Of a DNA stretch of 44,229 bases, positions 1-7,934 are shown piece after piece; the first letter of the stretch is position 1; each line of letters starts with the position of its first letter. Position numbers and translations under genes: made by a program. A model generated the notes under the pieces. It worked only from the letters and a program-made list of their open reading frames with translations, was not told where the DNA came from and did not search any database. The DNA is from Corallococcus exercitus (GTDB taxonomy: Bacteria > Myxococcota > Myxococcia > Myxococcales > Myxococcaceae), in assembly GCF_003611585.1 (NCBI RefSeq), contig NZ_RAVW01000024.1, positions 1 to 44,229 of the forward strand. Reading direction: 5' to 3'.

Positions 1-555
1 GACCAGGGCATGGGCACGGGCCCCGTCGACAGCCTGCACGCGCAGGAGGCGCGGCTGCGCACGCTCCCGGGTGCGAACGTGCTGGTGCTGCGCGCGGGGT
101 CGTTCTTCGAGAACTTCTTCGACGTGCTGCCGGTCATCCGCCACCAGGGCGTCACCGCTGACGTCGTCGAGCCCGAGCGTCCCGTCCCGATGATCGCCAC
201 GCGGGACATCGCCGACGCGGCGGTGACGGCGCTCCGTGCGCGGGACTGGCAGGGCTTCGTGGTGCGGGAGCTGCTGGGCCCCCGCGACTTGAGCTACGCC
301 GAGGCCACGCGCATCCTCGGGGAGCGCATCGGCCAGCCGGAGCTGCCGTATGTGAAGCTCCCTCCGGACGAGATGGCGGGGGCGCTCGTCCAGGGCGGTT
401 TCTCCGCGGACCTGGCGCGCCTCTACGTGGAACTGGCCCAGGCCATCAACGACGGGCGCGTCCGGTCGCTGGAGGGACGCACGCCGGCGAACACGACGCC
501 CACGCGCTTCGAGGACTTCGCCGACGAGCTGGCCCGCGCCTACGCGGCGATGTAG
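1..555 (+). CDS. NmrA-like NAD(P)-binding oxidoreductase, 3' part
   Basis: The frame is open from the first base, so the N-terminus, with the Rossmann glycine motif, lies outside the window. The visible 184 residues carry LRAGSFFENF and IATRDIADAAV, which match the C-terminal substrate-side half of NmrA/NAD(P)H-binding atypical short-chain dehydrogenases (YtfG/QOR2-like). Such proteins either reduce small quinone or aldehyde substrates or sense redox state in the cytoplasm; the sequence here cannot say which. The gene converges on the RidA gene with only four bases between their stop codons. The family call is fairly safe and the substrate is unknown. Confidence 0.75.
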   Translation, partial: DQGMGTGPVDSLHAQEARLRTLPGANVLVLRAGSFFENFFDVLPVIRHQGVTADVVEPERPVPMIATRDIADAAVTALRARDWQGFVVRELLGPRDLSYAEATRILGERIGQPELPYVKLPPDEMAGALVQGGFSADLARLYVELAQAINDGRVRSLEGRTPANTTPTRFEDFADELARAYAAM

Positions 556-559
556 CGAC

Positions 560-952
560 TCAAGGCACGTAGGCGATGCAGTCAATCTCCACGCGCAGGC
601 CGACGTCGGGGAGCGCGGACACCTGCACGGTGGTCCGCGCGGGCCGGTGCCCGGCGAAGACGCGCTCGTAGACGGCGTTCATCCGGGGGAACTCCTGCAT
701 GTCCACCAGGAACACGCCGCAGCGCAGGACGTGCTGAAGACTGGAGCCTCCGGCCACGAGGATGCGCTCCAGGTTGCGCAGCACCTGCTCCGTCTGCGCT
801 TCGATTCCCTCCGCCTGCACGCCGGTGGCGGGGTCCCGGGCCGCCTGTCCGGAGATGAAGAGCAGGCGGTCCAGCTGCATGCCGGGAGAGTACGGGCCCG
901 CGGGCTTGGGCAGTCCAGGCGCGACGATGGGCTGGTGCTTCGCTGACGTCAT
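560..952 (-). CDS. RidA family enamine/imine deaminase
   Basis: A 130-residue protein, the normal RidA (YjgF/YER057c/UK114) length. Visible marks are the PAGPYSPG start region, LFISGQAARDP, the middle QTEQVLRNLERIL helix, and the end with RTTVQVSALP and VEIDCIAYVP. The arginine in RTTVQ corresponds to the residue that holds the carboxylate in active RidA proteins, so hydrolysis of reactive enamine/imine intermediates from PLP enzymes is likely. AAAGGAG lies a few bases before the ATG at 952. It is the second gene of a minus-strand pair, 20 bases after the EamA exporter gene, and was probably transcribed with it under the divergent AraC regulator. Confidence 0.9.
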   Translation of the reverse strand: MTSAKHQPIVAPGLPKPAGPYSPGMQLDRLLFISGQAARDPATGVQAEGIEAQTEQVLRNLERILVAGGSSLQHVLRCGVFLVDMQEFPRMNAVYERVFAGHRPARTTVQVSALPDVGLRVEIDCIAYVP

Positions 953-972
953 GGGCTTCTCCTTTGAGGGGC

Positions 973-1908
973 TCAAGTCTCGCCGGGCTTCAGCGCGGAC
1001 GCGGAGCGTAACAGTCCAGCGCCGCTCACGATGAGAATGCCAGTGAGGACCAGCACCGCGCCCACGGCGAAGGACAGGTCCGCCTGCTCGTTCAGCACGA
1101 AGATGCCCGCGCTGACGCCGAACAGGGGCGTCATGAACGAGAAGACCGACAGGTTGGAGGCGAGATAGCGGCGCAACAGCCAGAACCACGCGAGGTAGCT
1201 GGCGAAGCAGACGATGACGCCCTGGAAGAGCAGGCTCGCCCAGGCCACGGGCGCCATCGTGATGGGGCCGGCCTGGCCCGTGAGCAGGGCCACGGGGAGC
1301 AGGATCGCGACGCCACCCACCAACTGGTACAGCAGCGTCTGCGTGGGCGGCGCGTCGGACAGCGCCGAGACGCGAATCGCCACGGTGGTGGCGCCCCAGG
1401 CCAGGCCCGCGAGCAGCCCCATCGTGTCGCCCAGGAGCACGCCCGGGCCAATGCCCCCCTGGAGCCAGCCGCCGCCAAAGGCCAGCGCGATGCCTGCGAA
1501 GGCCACGCCAATGCCCAGCCACTGCGTCCGCTTCAGCCGCTCGGAGGGCACGAGCCAGTGCAGGCCCAGCGCCGAGAAGACAGGCGCGGTGTAGAGGAAG
1601 ACGCCCATGTGCGAGGCGTGCGTGTGGCGCAGCCCCTCCCCCACGAAGAGGAACTCCGACGCGAAGAGCACGCCCACCAGCATGCCCGCGCGCCAGGGCC
1701 CACGACGCAAGAGCCCCCGCTCGCCCCTCAGCCAGCACAGCAGCCCCACGAGCACCGCGGCCAGCCCTGAACGCAGCGCCATCTGCATCATCGTCGGGAT
1801 GTGGGGCGCGGCCAGCTTCACCGCCACCTGCTGCATCCCCCAGATGGCGCACAGCACGAGCATGGTCCCGAGCGCGAAGCCGTCCGCGGGTTTCCGATGA
1901 ACACTCAT
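973..1908 (-). CDS. EamA/DMT superfamily transporter
   Basis: A 311-residue membrane protein with about ten hydrophobic segments in two EamA repeats. Typical pieces are CAIWGMQQVAVKLAAP in the first helix and LASNLSVFSFMTPLFGV near the end of the second repeat. Drug/metabolite transporters of this type export amino acids, metabolites or drugs across the inner membrane. The ATG at 1908 (MSVHRK) is preferred; the frame stays open to 2007, but that would add a polar tail and overlap the divergent AraC gene at 1979. Co-directional with the RidA gene, which suggests export of an amino-acid-related compound whose breakdown produces imines. The substrate is not shown by the sequence. Confidence 0.88.
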   Translation of the reverse strand: MSVHRKPADGFALGTMLVLCAIWGMQQVAVKLAAPHIPTMMQMALRSGLAAVLVGLLCWLRGERGLLRRGPWRAGMLVGVLFASEFLFVGEGLRHTHASHMGVFLYTAPVFSALGLHWLVPSERLKRTQWLGIGVAFAGIALAFGGGWLQGGIGPGVLLGDTMGLLAGLAWGATTVAIRVSALSDAPPTQTLLYQLVGGVAILLPVALLTGQAGPITMAPVAWASLLFQGVIVCFASYLAWFWLLRRYLASNLSVFSFMTPLFGVSAGIFVLNEQADLSFAVGAVLVLTGILIVSGAGLLRSASALKPGET

Positions 1909-1978
1909 GACTTCATCCTGCAGCTGGCGGGGCTGATGGATATAGCGAGATTCCGACAACCCATGCCGAGAAGCCGCC

Positions 1979-2764
1979 ATGGCGAAGCAGCTCCAAGTTC
2001 CCTTCACCTCAAAGCTTCCCCACCCCGTGTACTTCCGCGCGGCGAGCCTGCCCGTGGCGGCGAGCTACCCCCAGCACCGCCACCCCTGGGGTGAGTTCGT
2101 CTACGCCTTCAGCGGGGTGATGGAGCTCAAGCTGGCGGGCAGCCACTACCTCGCGCCACCGCAGTACGGCATCTGGCTGCCGCCGGACCTGGAGCACCGG
2201 GGCATGAACCGCTTCGAGGCGAGCCACTGCTCGCTCTACCTCGCGCCCGAGTGGTGCCGGGGCCTGCCCAGGACGGCGTGCGCGATGGCGGTCAGCCCGC
2301 TGATGAAGTCCTTGATGGAGCACCTGCGCGCCCAGGAGCTGGCGCAGCCACGCACCAGCGCCGAGCGCAGGTTGTTCCGGGTGCTCATCGACCAGCTGGC
2401 GCTGGCCCCCGCCCACGGCAGCTACCTGCCCATGTCCGATGACCCGCTCCTGGAGCCGGTCCTCACGGCACTGGAGCAACACCCGGAGGATGAGCGCTCC
2501 CTGGCCGAATGGGCCCAGGCGCTGCACACCACCGAGCGCACGCTGGAGCGGCGCTGCCAGCAGCAGCTGGGGCTGTCGTTCAGCGAGTGGCGCCAGCGGC
2601 TGCGCGTGGTCAAGGCGCTCGCGATGCTGGAGCAGGGACACGCGGTGGAGGCCATCGCGCTGGACCTGGGCTACAGCAGCGCCTCCGCCTTCATCGCGAT
2701 GTTCCGGCGGATGACGGGCACCACGCCGGACAAGGTCCGCGGCCACGGCTTCGTGGCGTCGTAG
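1979..2764 (+). CDS. AraC family transcriptional regulator (cupin sensor)
   Basis: A 261-residue regulator. Residues about 15-95 form a cupin-like sensor (QHRHPWGEFVYAFSGVMEL, then YLAPPQYGIWLPPDLEH), and residues about 165-258 form the paired helix-turn-helix DNA-binding domain with SLAEWAQALHTTERTLERR and a second helix in AIALDLGYSSASAFIAMFRR. AraC proteins of this layout often control a divergent exporter gene. Only 70 bases separate it from the EamA gene on the opposite strand, so that exporter and its RidA partner are the obvious targets. No strong Shine-Dalgarno sequence is seen before the ATG. The inducer is unknown. Confidence 0.88.
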   Translation: MAKQLQVPFTSKLPHPVYFRAASLPVAASYPQHRHPWGEFVYAFSGVMELKLAGSHYLAPPQYGIWLPPDLEHRGMNRFEASHCSLYLAPEWCRGLPRTACAMAVSPLMKSLMEHLRAQELAQPRTSAERRLFRVLIDQLALAPAHGSYLPMSDDPLLEPVLTALEQHPEDERSLAEWAQALHTTERTLERRCQQQLGLSFSEWRQRLRVVKALAMLEQGHAVEAIALDLGYSSASAFIAMFRRMTGTTPDKVRGHGFVAS

Positions 2765-2776
2765 CGGGCCAACGCC

Positions 2777-4762
2777 CTACTTCTTCGCCGCGCCGCCGGA
2801 TTGACGGACGACGGCGCTGGAGCCCGGCACGCGGCCTTCCTTCGGAAGCGGCTCGAGCCGGCCGCCGAGGTTGCGCGCCAGGAACGCCTCCACCCGCGCG
2901 TGGTAGTCCAGGTTGTTCTCCGGCTGGTAGAAGCCGTGGCCTTCGTCGGGATAGAGCACGTACGTCACGTCGCGCCCCGCCTTCTCCAGCGCGGACACCA
3001 TCTGCTCGGACTCGGCCTGCTTCACGCGCGGGTCGTTCGCTCCCTGCGCCACGAACATCGGGATGCGGATGCGGTCCACGGCGAAGACGGGCGAGGTGGC
3101 GCGCAGCCGCTCCTGCTCGGCCGGGTCGTCCACGTCGCCCACGCGCTGGGCATAGGAGCCCCGGATGACCTGCCACTGCGGCGGGAAGGACTTCAGGAAC
3201 GTGAAGAGGTTGGAGATGCCAAAGGCATCCACCGCGCAGCGGTACACCGAGGGGCTGAACGCCGCGCCCGCCAGCGCCGCGTAGCCGCCGTAGGAGCTGC
3301 CCATGATGGCGACCCGCGCGGGATCCACCTGGCCCTCCTTCACCGCCCACGCCACCGCGTCCTCCAGGTCGTCGTTCATCGCGCGGCCCCACTGCCGGTT
3401 GCCCGCGTTGAGGAAGGACTTTCCCAATCCCGCGGAGGCGCGGAAGTTGACCTGGAGCACCGCGTAGCCCCGGTTCGCCAGCCACTGCGCCTCCGGGTTG
3501 AAGCGCCACGTGTCCCGCGTCCACGGGCCCCCGTGCACCAGCAGCACCGTGGGCAGCGGGCCCGGCGGCGCGCCCACCGGCCGCGTCAGGTATCCCGTCA
3601 GCGTCAGGCCGTCGCGGGACTTCAGCTGGAAGGGCTTCATCTCCGCCAGCGGCACCCCGTCCAGCGAGGGTTGGTTGGAGAAGAGCAGCTCGGCGCCGCG
3701 GGTGGACCGGTCGTAGGTGTAGTAGCGCAAGGGCGCGGTGTCCTGCTCGAAGGCCACCACCCACCGGCGGTCCGCGCGGTCTCGGCTGACCAGGGAGAAG
3801 TCGCCGGGCGCCACGCGGCCCAGCGCCTCGAAGTCCTCGCGCAGGCTCGCGTCCAGCACCTTCCACCGCTGGTGGCCGTCCGTGTTGAAGGCCACCGCCT
3901 GGACCACCTTGCGCTCGGGGTGGAAGAGGACGTCCATCACGTCCGAGCCCGCGTCCTCCGCGAGCACCTTCTCCGCTCCCGTGCGCAGCACCTTCTCCAC
4001 CACCCGCGAGGTGTTGGAGCCGTGCGGACTCTTCAGGTACACGCGGGAGCCGTCGCGTGAGAAGCCGATGAACCCCATGTACTGCGGGAAGACGTTCTCG
4101 CGCAGGGGCACCTCCAGCAGCGTCCGCCACGGGGTGCGCGCGGAGTCCCGGACGCGCAGCACCGTGGTGCCGTCCGGCTTCTGCGCCAGCGCGCCGCGCA
4201 CGTTCAGCTTCGCGTCCGCCGTCCAGGTCATCACGTCGCCCGGGTCCTGGGTGTCCAGCGTGATGGCGCCGGTGTCGAGCGACACGCGGTAGATGTCCGA
4301 CCCCGTGCGCTCCCGGAGGTTCATCGTCACCAGGACCTCTCGCGGCGCGGTGGGCGAGGCCTCCAGCAGCCGGGCGCGGATGCCCTGGAACGGCGTCAGG
4401 TCGCGCACCACGCCCGTCGACAGGTCGGCGGCGTAGACATGGGTGTTCTCGTCGCCGTCGGAGTCCTGCGGGTAGAGCAGGGTGCGCGAGTCCTGCGCCC
4501 ACTCGTAATACCGGACGCCCCGCTCGGGCTCCTTCGTGACGGCGCGGGTGTCGTCCTTGCCTTGCAGCGTCCGCACCCAGACCTGCATGACGCCCTTCGC
4601 ATCCGGCGCGACCCAGGCCAGCTTCTCGCCGTCCGGTGACAGCGTCGGATCATCCCGGACGGGGTTGCCGAACAGCAGCTCCCGGGGAATCACGGGCGGC
4701 ACCTCCGCCAGCGCGGGCACGGCCCACAACATCAACACCATCACCCCATGGCGCAGCAGCAT
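2777..4762 (-). CDS. S9 family prolyl oligopeptidase, secreted
   Basis: A 661-residue protein with a hydrophobic leader ending near ALAEV (about residue 20). Residues about 35-390 look like the seven-bladed propeller of S9 peptidases, with LSPDGEKLAWVA and TADAKLNVRG-type blades. The alpha/beta hydrolase domain follows: LLVHGGPWTRDTW for the oxyanion hole, GSSYGG with Ser490, GANDPRV with Asp577 and EGHGF with His609, a complete catalytic triad. AGGGAG sits before the ATG. It probably cleaves short peptides, or acts as an acylaminoacyl/dipeptidyl peptidase, outside the cytoplasm. It lies downstream of the subtilase gene on the same strand, but a terminator separates them. Confidence 0.92.
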   Translation of the reverse strand: MLLRHGVMVLMLWAVPALAEVPPVIPRELLFGNPVRDDPTLSPDGEKLAWVAPDAKGVMQVWVRTLQGKDDTRAVTKEPERGVRYYEWAQDSRTLLYPQDSDGDENTHVYAADLSTGVVRDLTPFQGIRARLLEASPTAPREVLVTMNLRERTGSDIYRVSLDTGAITLDTQDPGDVMTWTADAKLNVRGALAQKPDGTTVLRVRDSARTPWRTLLEVPLRENVFPQYMGFIGFSRDGSRVYLKSPHGSNTSRVVEKVLRTGAEKVLAEDAGSDVMDVLFHPERKVVQAVAFNTDGHQRWKVLDASLREDFEALGRVAPGDFSLVSRDRADRRWVVAFEQDTAPLRYYTYDRSTRGAELLFSNQPSLDGVPLAEMKPFQLKSRDGLTLTGYLTRPVGAPPGPLPTVLLVHGGPWTRDTWRFNPEAQWLANRGYAVLQVNFRASAGLGKSFLNAGNRQWGRAMNDDLEDAVAWAVKEGQVDPARVAIMGSSYGGYAALAGAAFSPSVYRCAVDAFGISNLFTFLKSFPPQWQVIRGSYAQRVGDVDDPAEQERLRATSPVFAVDRIRIPMFVAQGANDPRVKQAESEQMVSALEKAGRDVTYVLYPDEGHGFYQPENNLDYHARVEAFLARNLGGRLEPLPKEGRVPGSSAVVRQSGGAAKK

Positions 4763-4803
4763 CGGGTCTCCCTGTCACGTCGTGGCTCGGGACGGAGCGG
4801 AGC

Positions 4804-4840
4804 CAAAGAAAAGCCCAGCAACCCGGTGGGATTGCTGGGC
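4804..4840 (-). terminator. intrinsic terminator after the subtilase gene
   Basis: On the minus strand a perfect 9-bp stem (GCCCAGCAA / TTGCTGGGC) around a 10-base loop is followed by TTTTCTTT. It lies about 50 bases after the subtilase stop codon and before the S9 peptidase gene, so these two genes are probably separate transcripts. A U-tract this clear is unusual in this GC-rich window. Confidence 0.85.
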
Positions 4841-4892
4841 CCTGGAACAGCCCACGCCCGTGGGTGTTCCCGTTTTCGTTTCGTCCGGAGGA

Positions 4893-6887
4893 TTACCGGA
4901 CGATGTTCAGCGCGGTGTCATCCAGGAAGAAGCTCGTCTGGAGCGACGAGTCCTCCGTGCCGTTGAAGTAGATGCGGACGGTCTGGCCCTTGTACGCGGC
5001 CAGGTCGAACGTGCGCTGCACGTAGGCCGTGCCCTTGTCCAGGTTGCTGTACGTGGCCAGCGTGGCCAGCACCGTGCCCGCGCTGTTGCGGACCTGGACG
5101 GCCAGCTTGTCGTAGGCCGTGGTGGTCGTCGTCTCCGCCGTGGTGATGCGCGCCCAGAAGGTGAGCGTGGCGCTGCACGCGGAGGCGGGGATGGTGACGT
5201 CCTGGTAGGCGAACTCCGTGCGCGTGGCGCCGTAGCCGTTCAGGTAGGCCTTGTACGTGCCCGTGCGCGGCGCGCTGCCGGACGTGGTGCCGTCGATGAC
5301 GCCCGACGAGGTGGTCCAGCCCGTGTTGCCGCTCTCGAAGCCCGGGTTGAGCAGGAGCTGCTCGGTGATGGAGCAGCTGCCCGTGCCGTTGTTCACCGTC
5401 ACCGACACCGTGGACGACGTGCCCACGTTGTTCGCCGCGTCATACGCCTTGGTGGTCAGCGCGTAGGTGCCGTTGGCCACCGACGTCGTGTTCCACGCGA
5501 AGCTGTACGGCGCCGCCGTCGCCGTGCCCAGCAGCGCGCTGCCCGCGTAGAACTCCACGCGCGCCACGCCCACGTTGTCGGAGGCGCTGGCGCTCAGGGT
5601 CGCGGTGCCGCTCAGCGTGGAGCCGCCCGCGGGCGAGGTGATGGACGTCGTGGGCGGGGTGGTGTCACTGCCGCCGCCGCCGGTGATGAAGAGCGTGTAC
5701 AGCAGCTTGTTGGGCGAACCCGTCCCGGGGCTGGTGACCTTGTTCGGCGTGGCGTTGTTCACCAGCGCGTCGCGCACCTGCGCGGGCGTCGCGGAGGGGT
5801 TGGCGCTCAGGTAGAGCGCCGCGGCGCCGGCCACGTGCGGCGAGGCCATGGACGTGCCGCTCATCGAGGTGCTCGACGTGTTGCCGGAGTTCGAGGCCGA
5901 GGTGATGCTCGAGCCCGGCGCGAAGATGTCCACGCACGTCCCGTAGTTGGAGAACGACGAGCGGCCATCGCTGCTGGTGGTGGAGCCCACGGTGATGGCG
6001 TTGGGCGCACGGGCCGGCGAGTAGTCGCAGGCGTTGGCGCTGTCGTTGCCGGCGGCGACCACCGTCGTGACGCCCGCGGCGATCAACCGCTCCGTCGCGT
6101 CATCGATGGCCTGAATGCCGACGTCGCCCAGGCTCATGTTGGCGACCGCCGGCTTGACGTGGTTGGCCGCCACCCAGTCGATACCGCCGATGACCTGCGC
6201 GTCGTTGCCGTAGCCCGTGCAGTCGAGCACCCGCACGCCGTGGAGGGTGACCTTCTTCGCCACGCCCCAGGTCGTGCCGCCCACCGTGCCGGACACGTGC
6301 GTGCCGTGGCCATGGCAGTCGGACGGGTCGCTGTCGTTGTCGATGAAGTCGTAGCCGTTGCCGATGCGGCCGGTGAACTCCGTGTGGGTCAGCCGGATGC
6401 CGGTGTCGATGACGTACGCGTGCACGCCGGTGCCGTCGACGTTGTAGGTGTAGGAGCTGTTGCGCGGCAGGTCCCGCTGGTCGATGCGGTCGATGCCCCA
6501 GGTCGCGCCGGTCTGCGTCGCCGACACGTGGATGAGGCCGTTCTCCTGCACGTACGCCACGCGCGGGTCGGACAGCAGGCGCTGGGCCTCCGCCTCGCTC
6601 ATGTTCGCCAGGAAGCCGTGGATGGAGTGCTCATAGGTCCGCAGCACCTTGCCCCCGCCCAGGGACGTCAGCTCCCGGGCGATGTTCGCCGCCCCCTGCT
6701 GCCGGACCTCCTGCGCGGAGTCGCGCAGGACGACGATGTACTCACCAGGGATGGCCCGCTCCCGGCGGATCATCTGCGCCGTGTGACCGATCTGCTCGCT
6801 GTCGGGCTCCTGTCCTTCGGGCATCGGGCCGCATGCCGCGGCCAGCAACGAGAGGGCACTCACCGCCTGGGTCAGTTTCAGTTTCAT
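4893..6887 (-). CDS. S8 subtilisin-like serine protease, lipid-anchored, with Ig-like and C-terminal domains
   Basis: A 664-residue exported protease. A leader with lipobox LAAAC (Cys19) suggests lipid anchoring. Residues about 45-122 are an I9-type inhibitor propeptide (PGEYIVVLRD). The catalytic domain is proteinase K-like with Asp161 (IDTG), His194 (HGTHVSG), Asn281 (AAGND) and Ser346 (GTSMASPH) all present. A bacterial Ig-like domain (residues about 410-497, TTSITSPAGGSTLSG) and a jelly-roll-like C-terminal domain with LLNPGFESGNTGW follow. It is a general secreted endopeptidase, fitting predation or nutrient scavenging. A promoter is visible at 6943-6971 and a terminator at 4804-4840. 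The lipobox could alternatively be a coincidental SPI cleavage region. Confidence 0.95.
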   Translation of the reverse strand: MKLKLTQAVSALSLLAAACGPMPEGQEPDSEQIGHTAQMIRRERAIPGEYIVVLRDSAQEVRQQGAANIARELTSLGGGKVLRTYEHSIHGFLANMSEAEAQRLLSDPRVAYVQENGLIHVSATQTGATWGIDRIDQRDLPRNSSYTYNVDGTGVHAYVIDTGIRLTHTEFTGRIGNGYDFIDNDSDPSDCHGHGTHVSGTVGGTTWGVAKKVTLHGVRVLDCTGYGNDAQVIGGIDWVAANHVKPAVANMSLGDVGIQAIDDATERLIAAGVTTVVAAGNDSANACDYSPARAPNAITVGSTTSSDGRSSFSNYGTCVDIFAPGSSITSASNSGNTSSTSMSGTSMASPHVAGAAALYLSANPSATPAQVRDALVNNATPNKVTSPGTGSPNKLLYTLFITGGGGSDTTPPTTSITSPAGGSTLSGTATLSASASDNVGVARVEFYAGSALLGTATAAPYSFAWNTTSVANGTYALTTKAYDAANNVGTSSTVSVTVNNGTGSCSITEQLLLNPGFESGNTGWTTSSGVIDGTTSGSAPRTGTYKAYLNGYGATRTEFAYQDVTIPASACSATLTFWARITTAETTTTTAYDKLAVQVRNSAGTVLATLATYSNLDKGTAYVQRTFDLAAYKGQTVRIYFNGTEDSSLQTSFFLDDTALNIVR

Positions 6888-6942
6888 TCGGCCTCACGGG
6901 GAAGGTGCGGGCACCGGGACGGATGCCCTCGCACACCCCGTG

Positions 6943-6971
6943 TAGTTAGCTTTTCTTGAAAAACAGGTCAA
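6943..6971 (-). promoter_or_regulatory. sigma-70-type promoter of the subtilase gene
   Basis: Read on the minus strand, TTGACC (6966-6971) and TAACTA (6943-6948) are separated by exactly 17 bases in an AT-rich patch. Transcription would begin near 6935, leaving about 48 bases before the ATG at 6887. Confidence 0.6.
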
Positions 6972-7029
6972 TGCGGCCCCAGGAGCGGTGGAAGGGTAGA
7001 GTCCGCGGTCCGACGGAGGTGGACGAACG

Positions 7030-7449
7030 GTGGCTGTATCAAAGTCGATGGTAGGACTGACCGCGGGGCTGCTCGTCGGCGGGCACAAGGCGGCAAGGCT
7101 GTTGGAGGTGGAGCTCGAAGCCACCGGTCTCAGCGCCGGCGAAGCCGTGCTCCTGTCCGTGCTTACCGCGGGCCCCATGACGATGACCGGGGTCATGTCC
7201 GCGCTGCACATCGGCGCGTCCACGGCGACCAGCCTGGTGTCGCGGTTGGAGAAGCACGGGTACGTGCGACGCTCTCGCAACCCCGAGGATGGACGCTCCC
7301 TGCTCGTCGCCATCACCGGCTCCGGCGAGGTGCAGTGCAAGGCGGCCGAGGCTGCCTTCACGCGGCTCGACGCGAAGCTCGCCGAAGCAGGCCGCGACGC
7401 CGTCCGGGGCCACCACGCACTGATGAAGCGGTTGAACGACCTCTCCTGA
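7030..7449 (+). CDS. MarR family transcriptional regulator
   Basis: A 139-residue winged-helix regulator starting at GTG, nine bases after GGAGGT. The recognition region reads MTGVMSALHIGASTATSLVSRLEKHGYVRR, here spanning residues about 56-86, followed by the wing RNPEDGRSLLVAIT, the usual MarR DxRS signature. MarR dimers repress nearby genes until a small phenolic, oxidant or lipid ligand is bound. A perfect inverted repeat lies directly downstream, in front of the next gene, and is its most likely binding site. The ligand cannot be inferred. Confidence 0.9.
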   Translation: MAVSKSMVGLTAGLLVGGHKAARLLEVELEATGLSAGEAVLLSVLTAGPMTMTGVMSALHIGASTATSLVSRLEKHGYVRRSRNPEDGRSLLVAITGSGEVQCKAAEAAFTRLDAKLAEAGRDAVRGHHALMKRLNDLS

Positions 7450-7464
7450 GCCACTTCTCTTTAT

Positions 7465-7489
7465 TACGAAAACGTACTACGTTTTCGTA
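7465..7489. promoter_or_regulatory. 11-3-11 perfect inverted repeat, probable MarR operator
   Basis: TACGAAAACGT and ACGTTTTCGTA are exact reverse complements separated by ACT. The site is AT-rich against a GC-rich background and lies between the MarR gene and the 7507 gene, 17 bases before the latter's ATG. Symmetry and place fit a dimeric regulator that blocks transcription of the 7507 gene. Confidence 0.65.
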
Positions 7490-7506
7490 GCAATGGGGAG
7501 GCGGCC

Positions 7507-7905
7507 ATGGATGACGACGTGTTTCTCGAAGGGTTCTCACGCGGGGAGGTGAGCGGGTTTGCCCACCTGGACCATGTGCGGGTGGTCTACCTCTACACGC
7601 GCAGGGCCGGCGGCGAGGCGGCCGTCGCGCTCACCCGCGCGGGACTGCGGGCGCTGACCGGCAAGCTCGGCGTGCCGGAGAAGTACCACGAGACCATGAC
7701 GGTCGCGTGGGCGCGGCTCGTCAGCGAGCGGGTGGAGGCGGCTCCGGGCCGCGACTTCGCCGCGTTCATCGACGCCCACCCGCGCTTGCTGCGCAGGGAC
7801 CTGCTCGACGACTACTACTCCCGCGAGGTCCTCTTCGGCGCCGAAGCGCGGATCCGGTTCATCGAGCCGGACCTGCGGCCCCTGGACCTTCCTTCCGCCG
7901 GCTGA
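7507..7905 (+). CDS. conserved protein of unknown function
   Basis: A 132-residue cytoplasmic protein with no leader. GGGGAGG precedes the ATG. It has FAHLDHVRVVYLY near residues 18-30 and PEKYHETMTVAWARL near residues 56-71, histidine/acid-containing stretches that look conserved and could bind a metal or cofactor. I recall related unannotated proteins with the same HxDH and YHET pattern but know no function. It sits between the MarR and TetR genes, behind the inverted repeat at 7465-7489, so it is probably the MarR target. Calling it an enzyme would be a guess. Confidence 0.75.
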   Translation: MDDDVFLEGFSRGEVSGFAHLDHVRVVYLYTRRAGGEAAVALTRAGLRALTGKLGVPEKYHETMTVAWARLVSERVEAAPGRDFAAFIDAHPRLLRRDLLDDYYSREVLFGAEARIRFIEPDLRPLDLPSAG

Positions 7906-7913
7906 CTTTACAT

Positions 7914-7931
7914 TGAACGAACGTTCATTCA
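7914..7931. promoter_or_regulatory. probable TetR self-operator
   Basis: TGAACGAACGTTCATTCA is an 18-base near-perfect palindrome (8 of 9 pairs) ending three bases before the first possible TetR start codon. TGAACGAACGTTC-type sites are typical of TetR regulators of lipid and solvent stress genes. Its place over the start region suggests autorepression of the TetR-hydrolase operon. Confidence 0.7.
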
Positions 7932-7934
7932 AAG

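Noticed and set aside
560..1852. A long minus-strand frame of 430 residues covering the RidA gene and beyond
   Set aside because: Only its last 130 residues (RidA) are protein-like; the rest is an arginine/glycine-rich shadow of the EamA gene in another frame.
4536..6959. An 807-residue plus-strand frame opposite the subtilase gene
   Set aside because: Arg/Ala/Val-rich composition without any motif; it is the GC-driven shadow of the clearly real subtilase.
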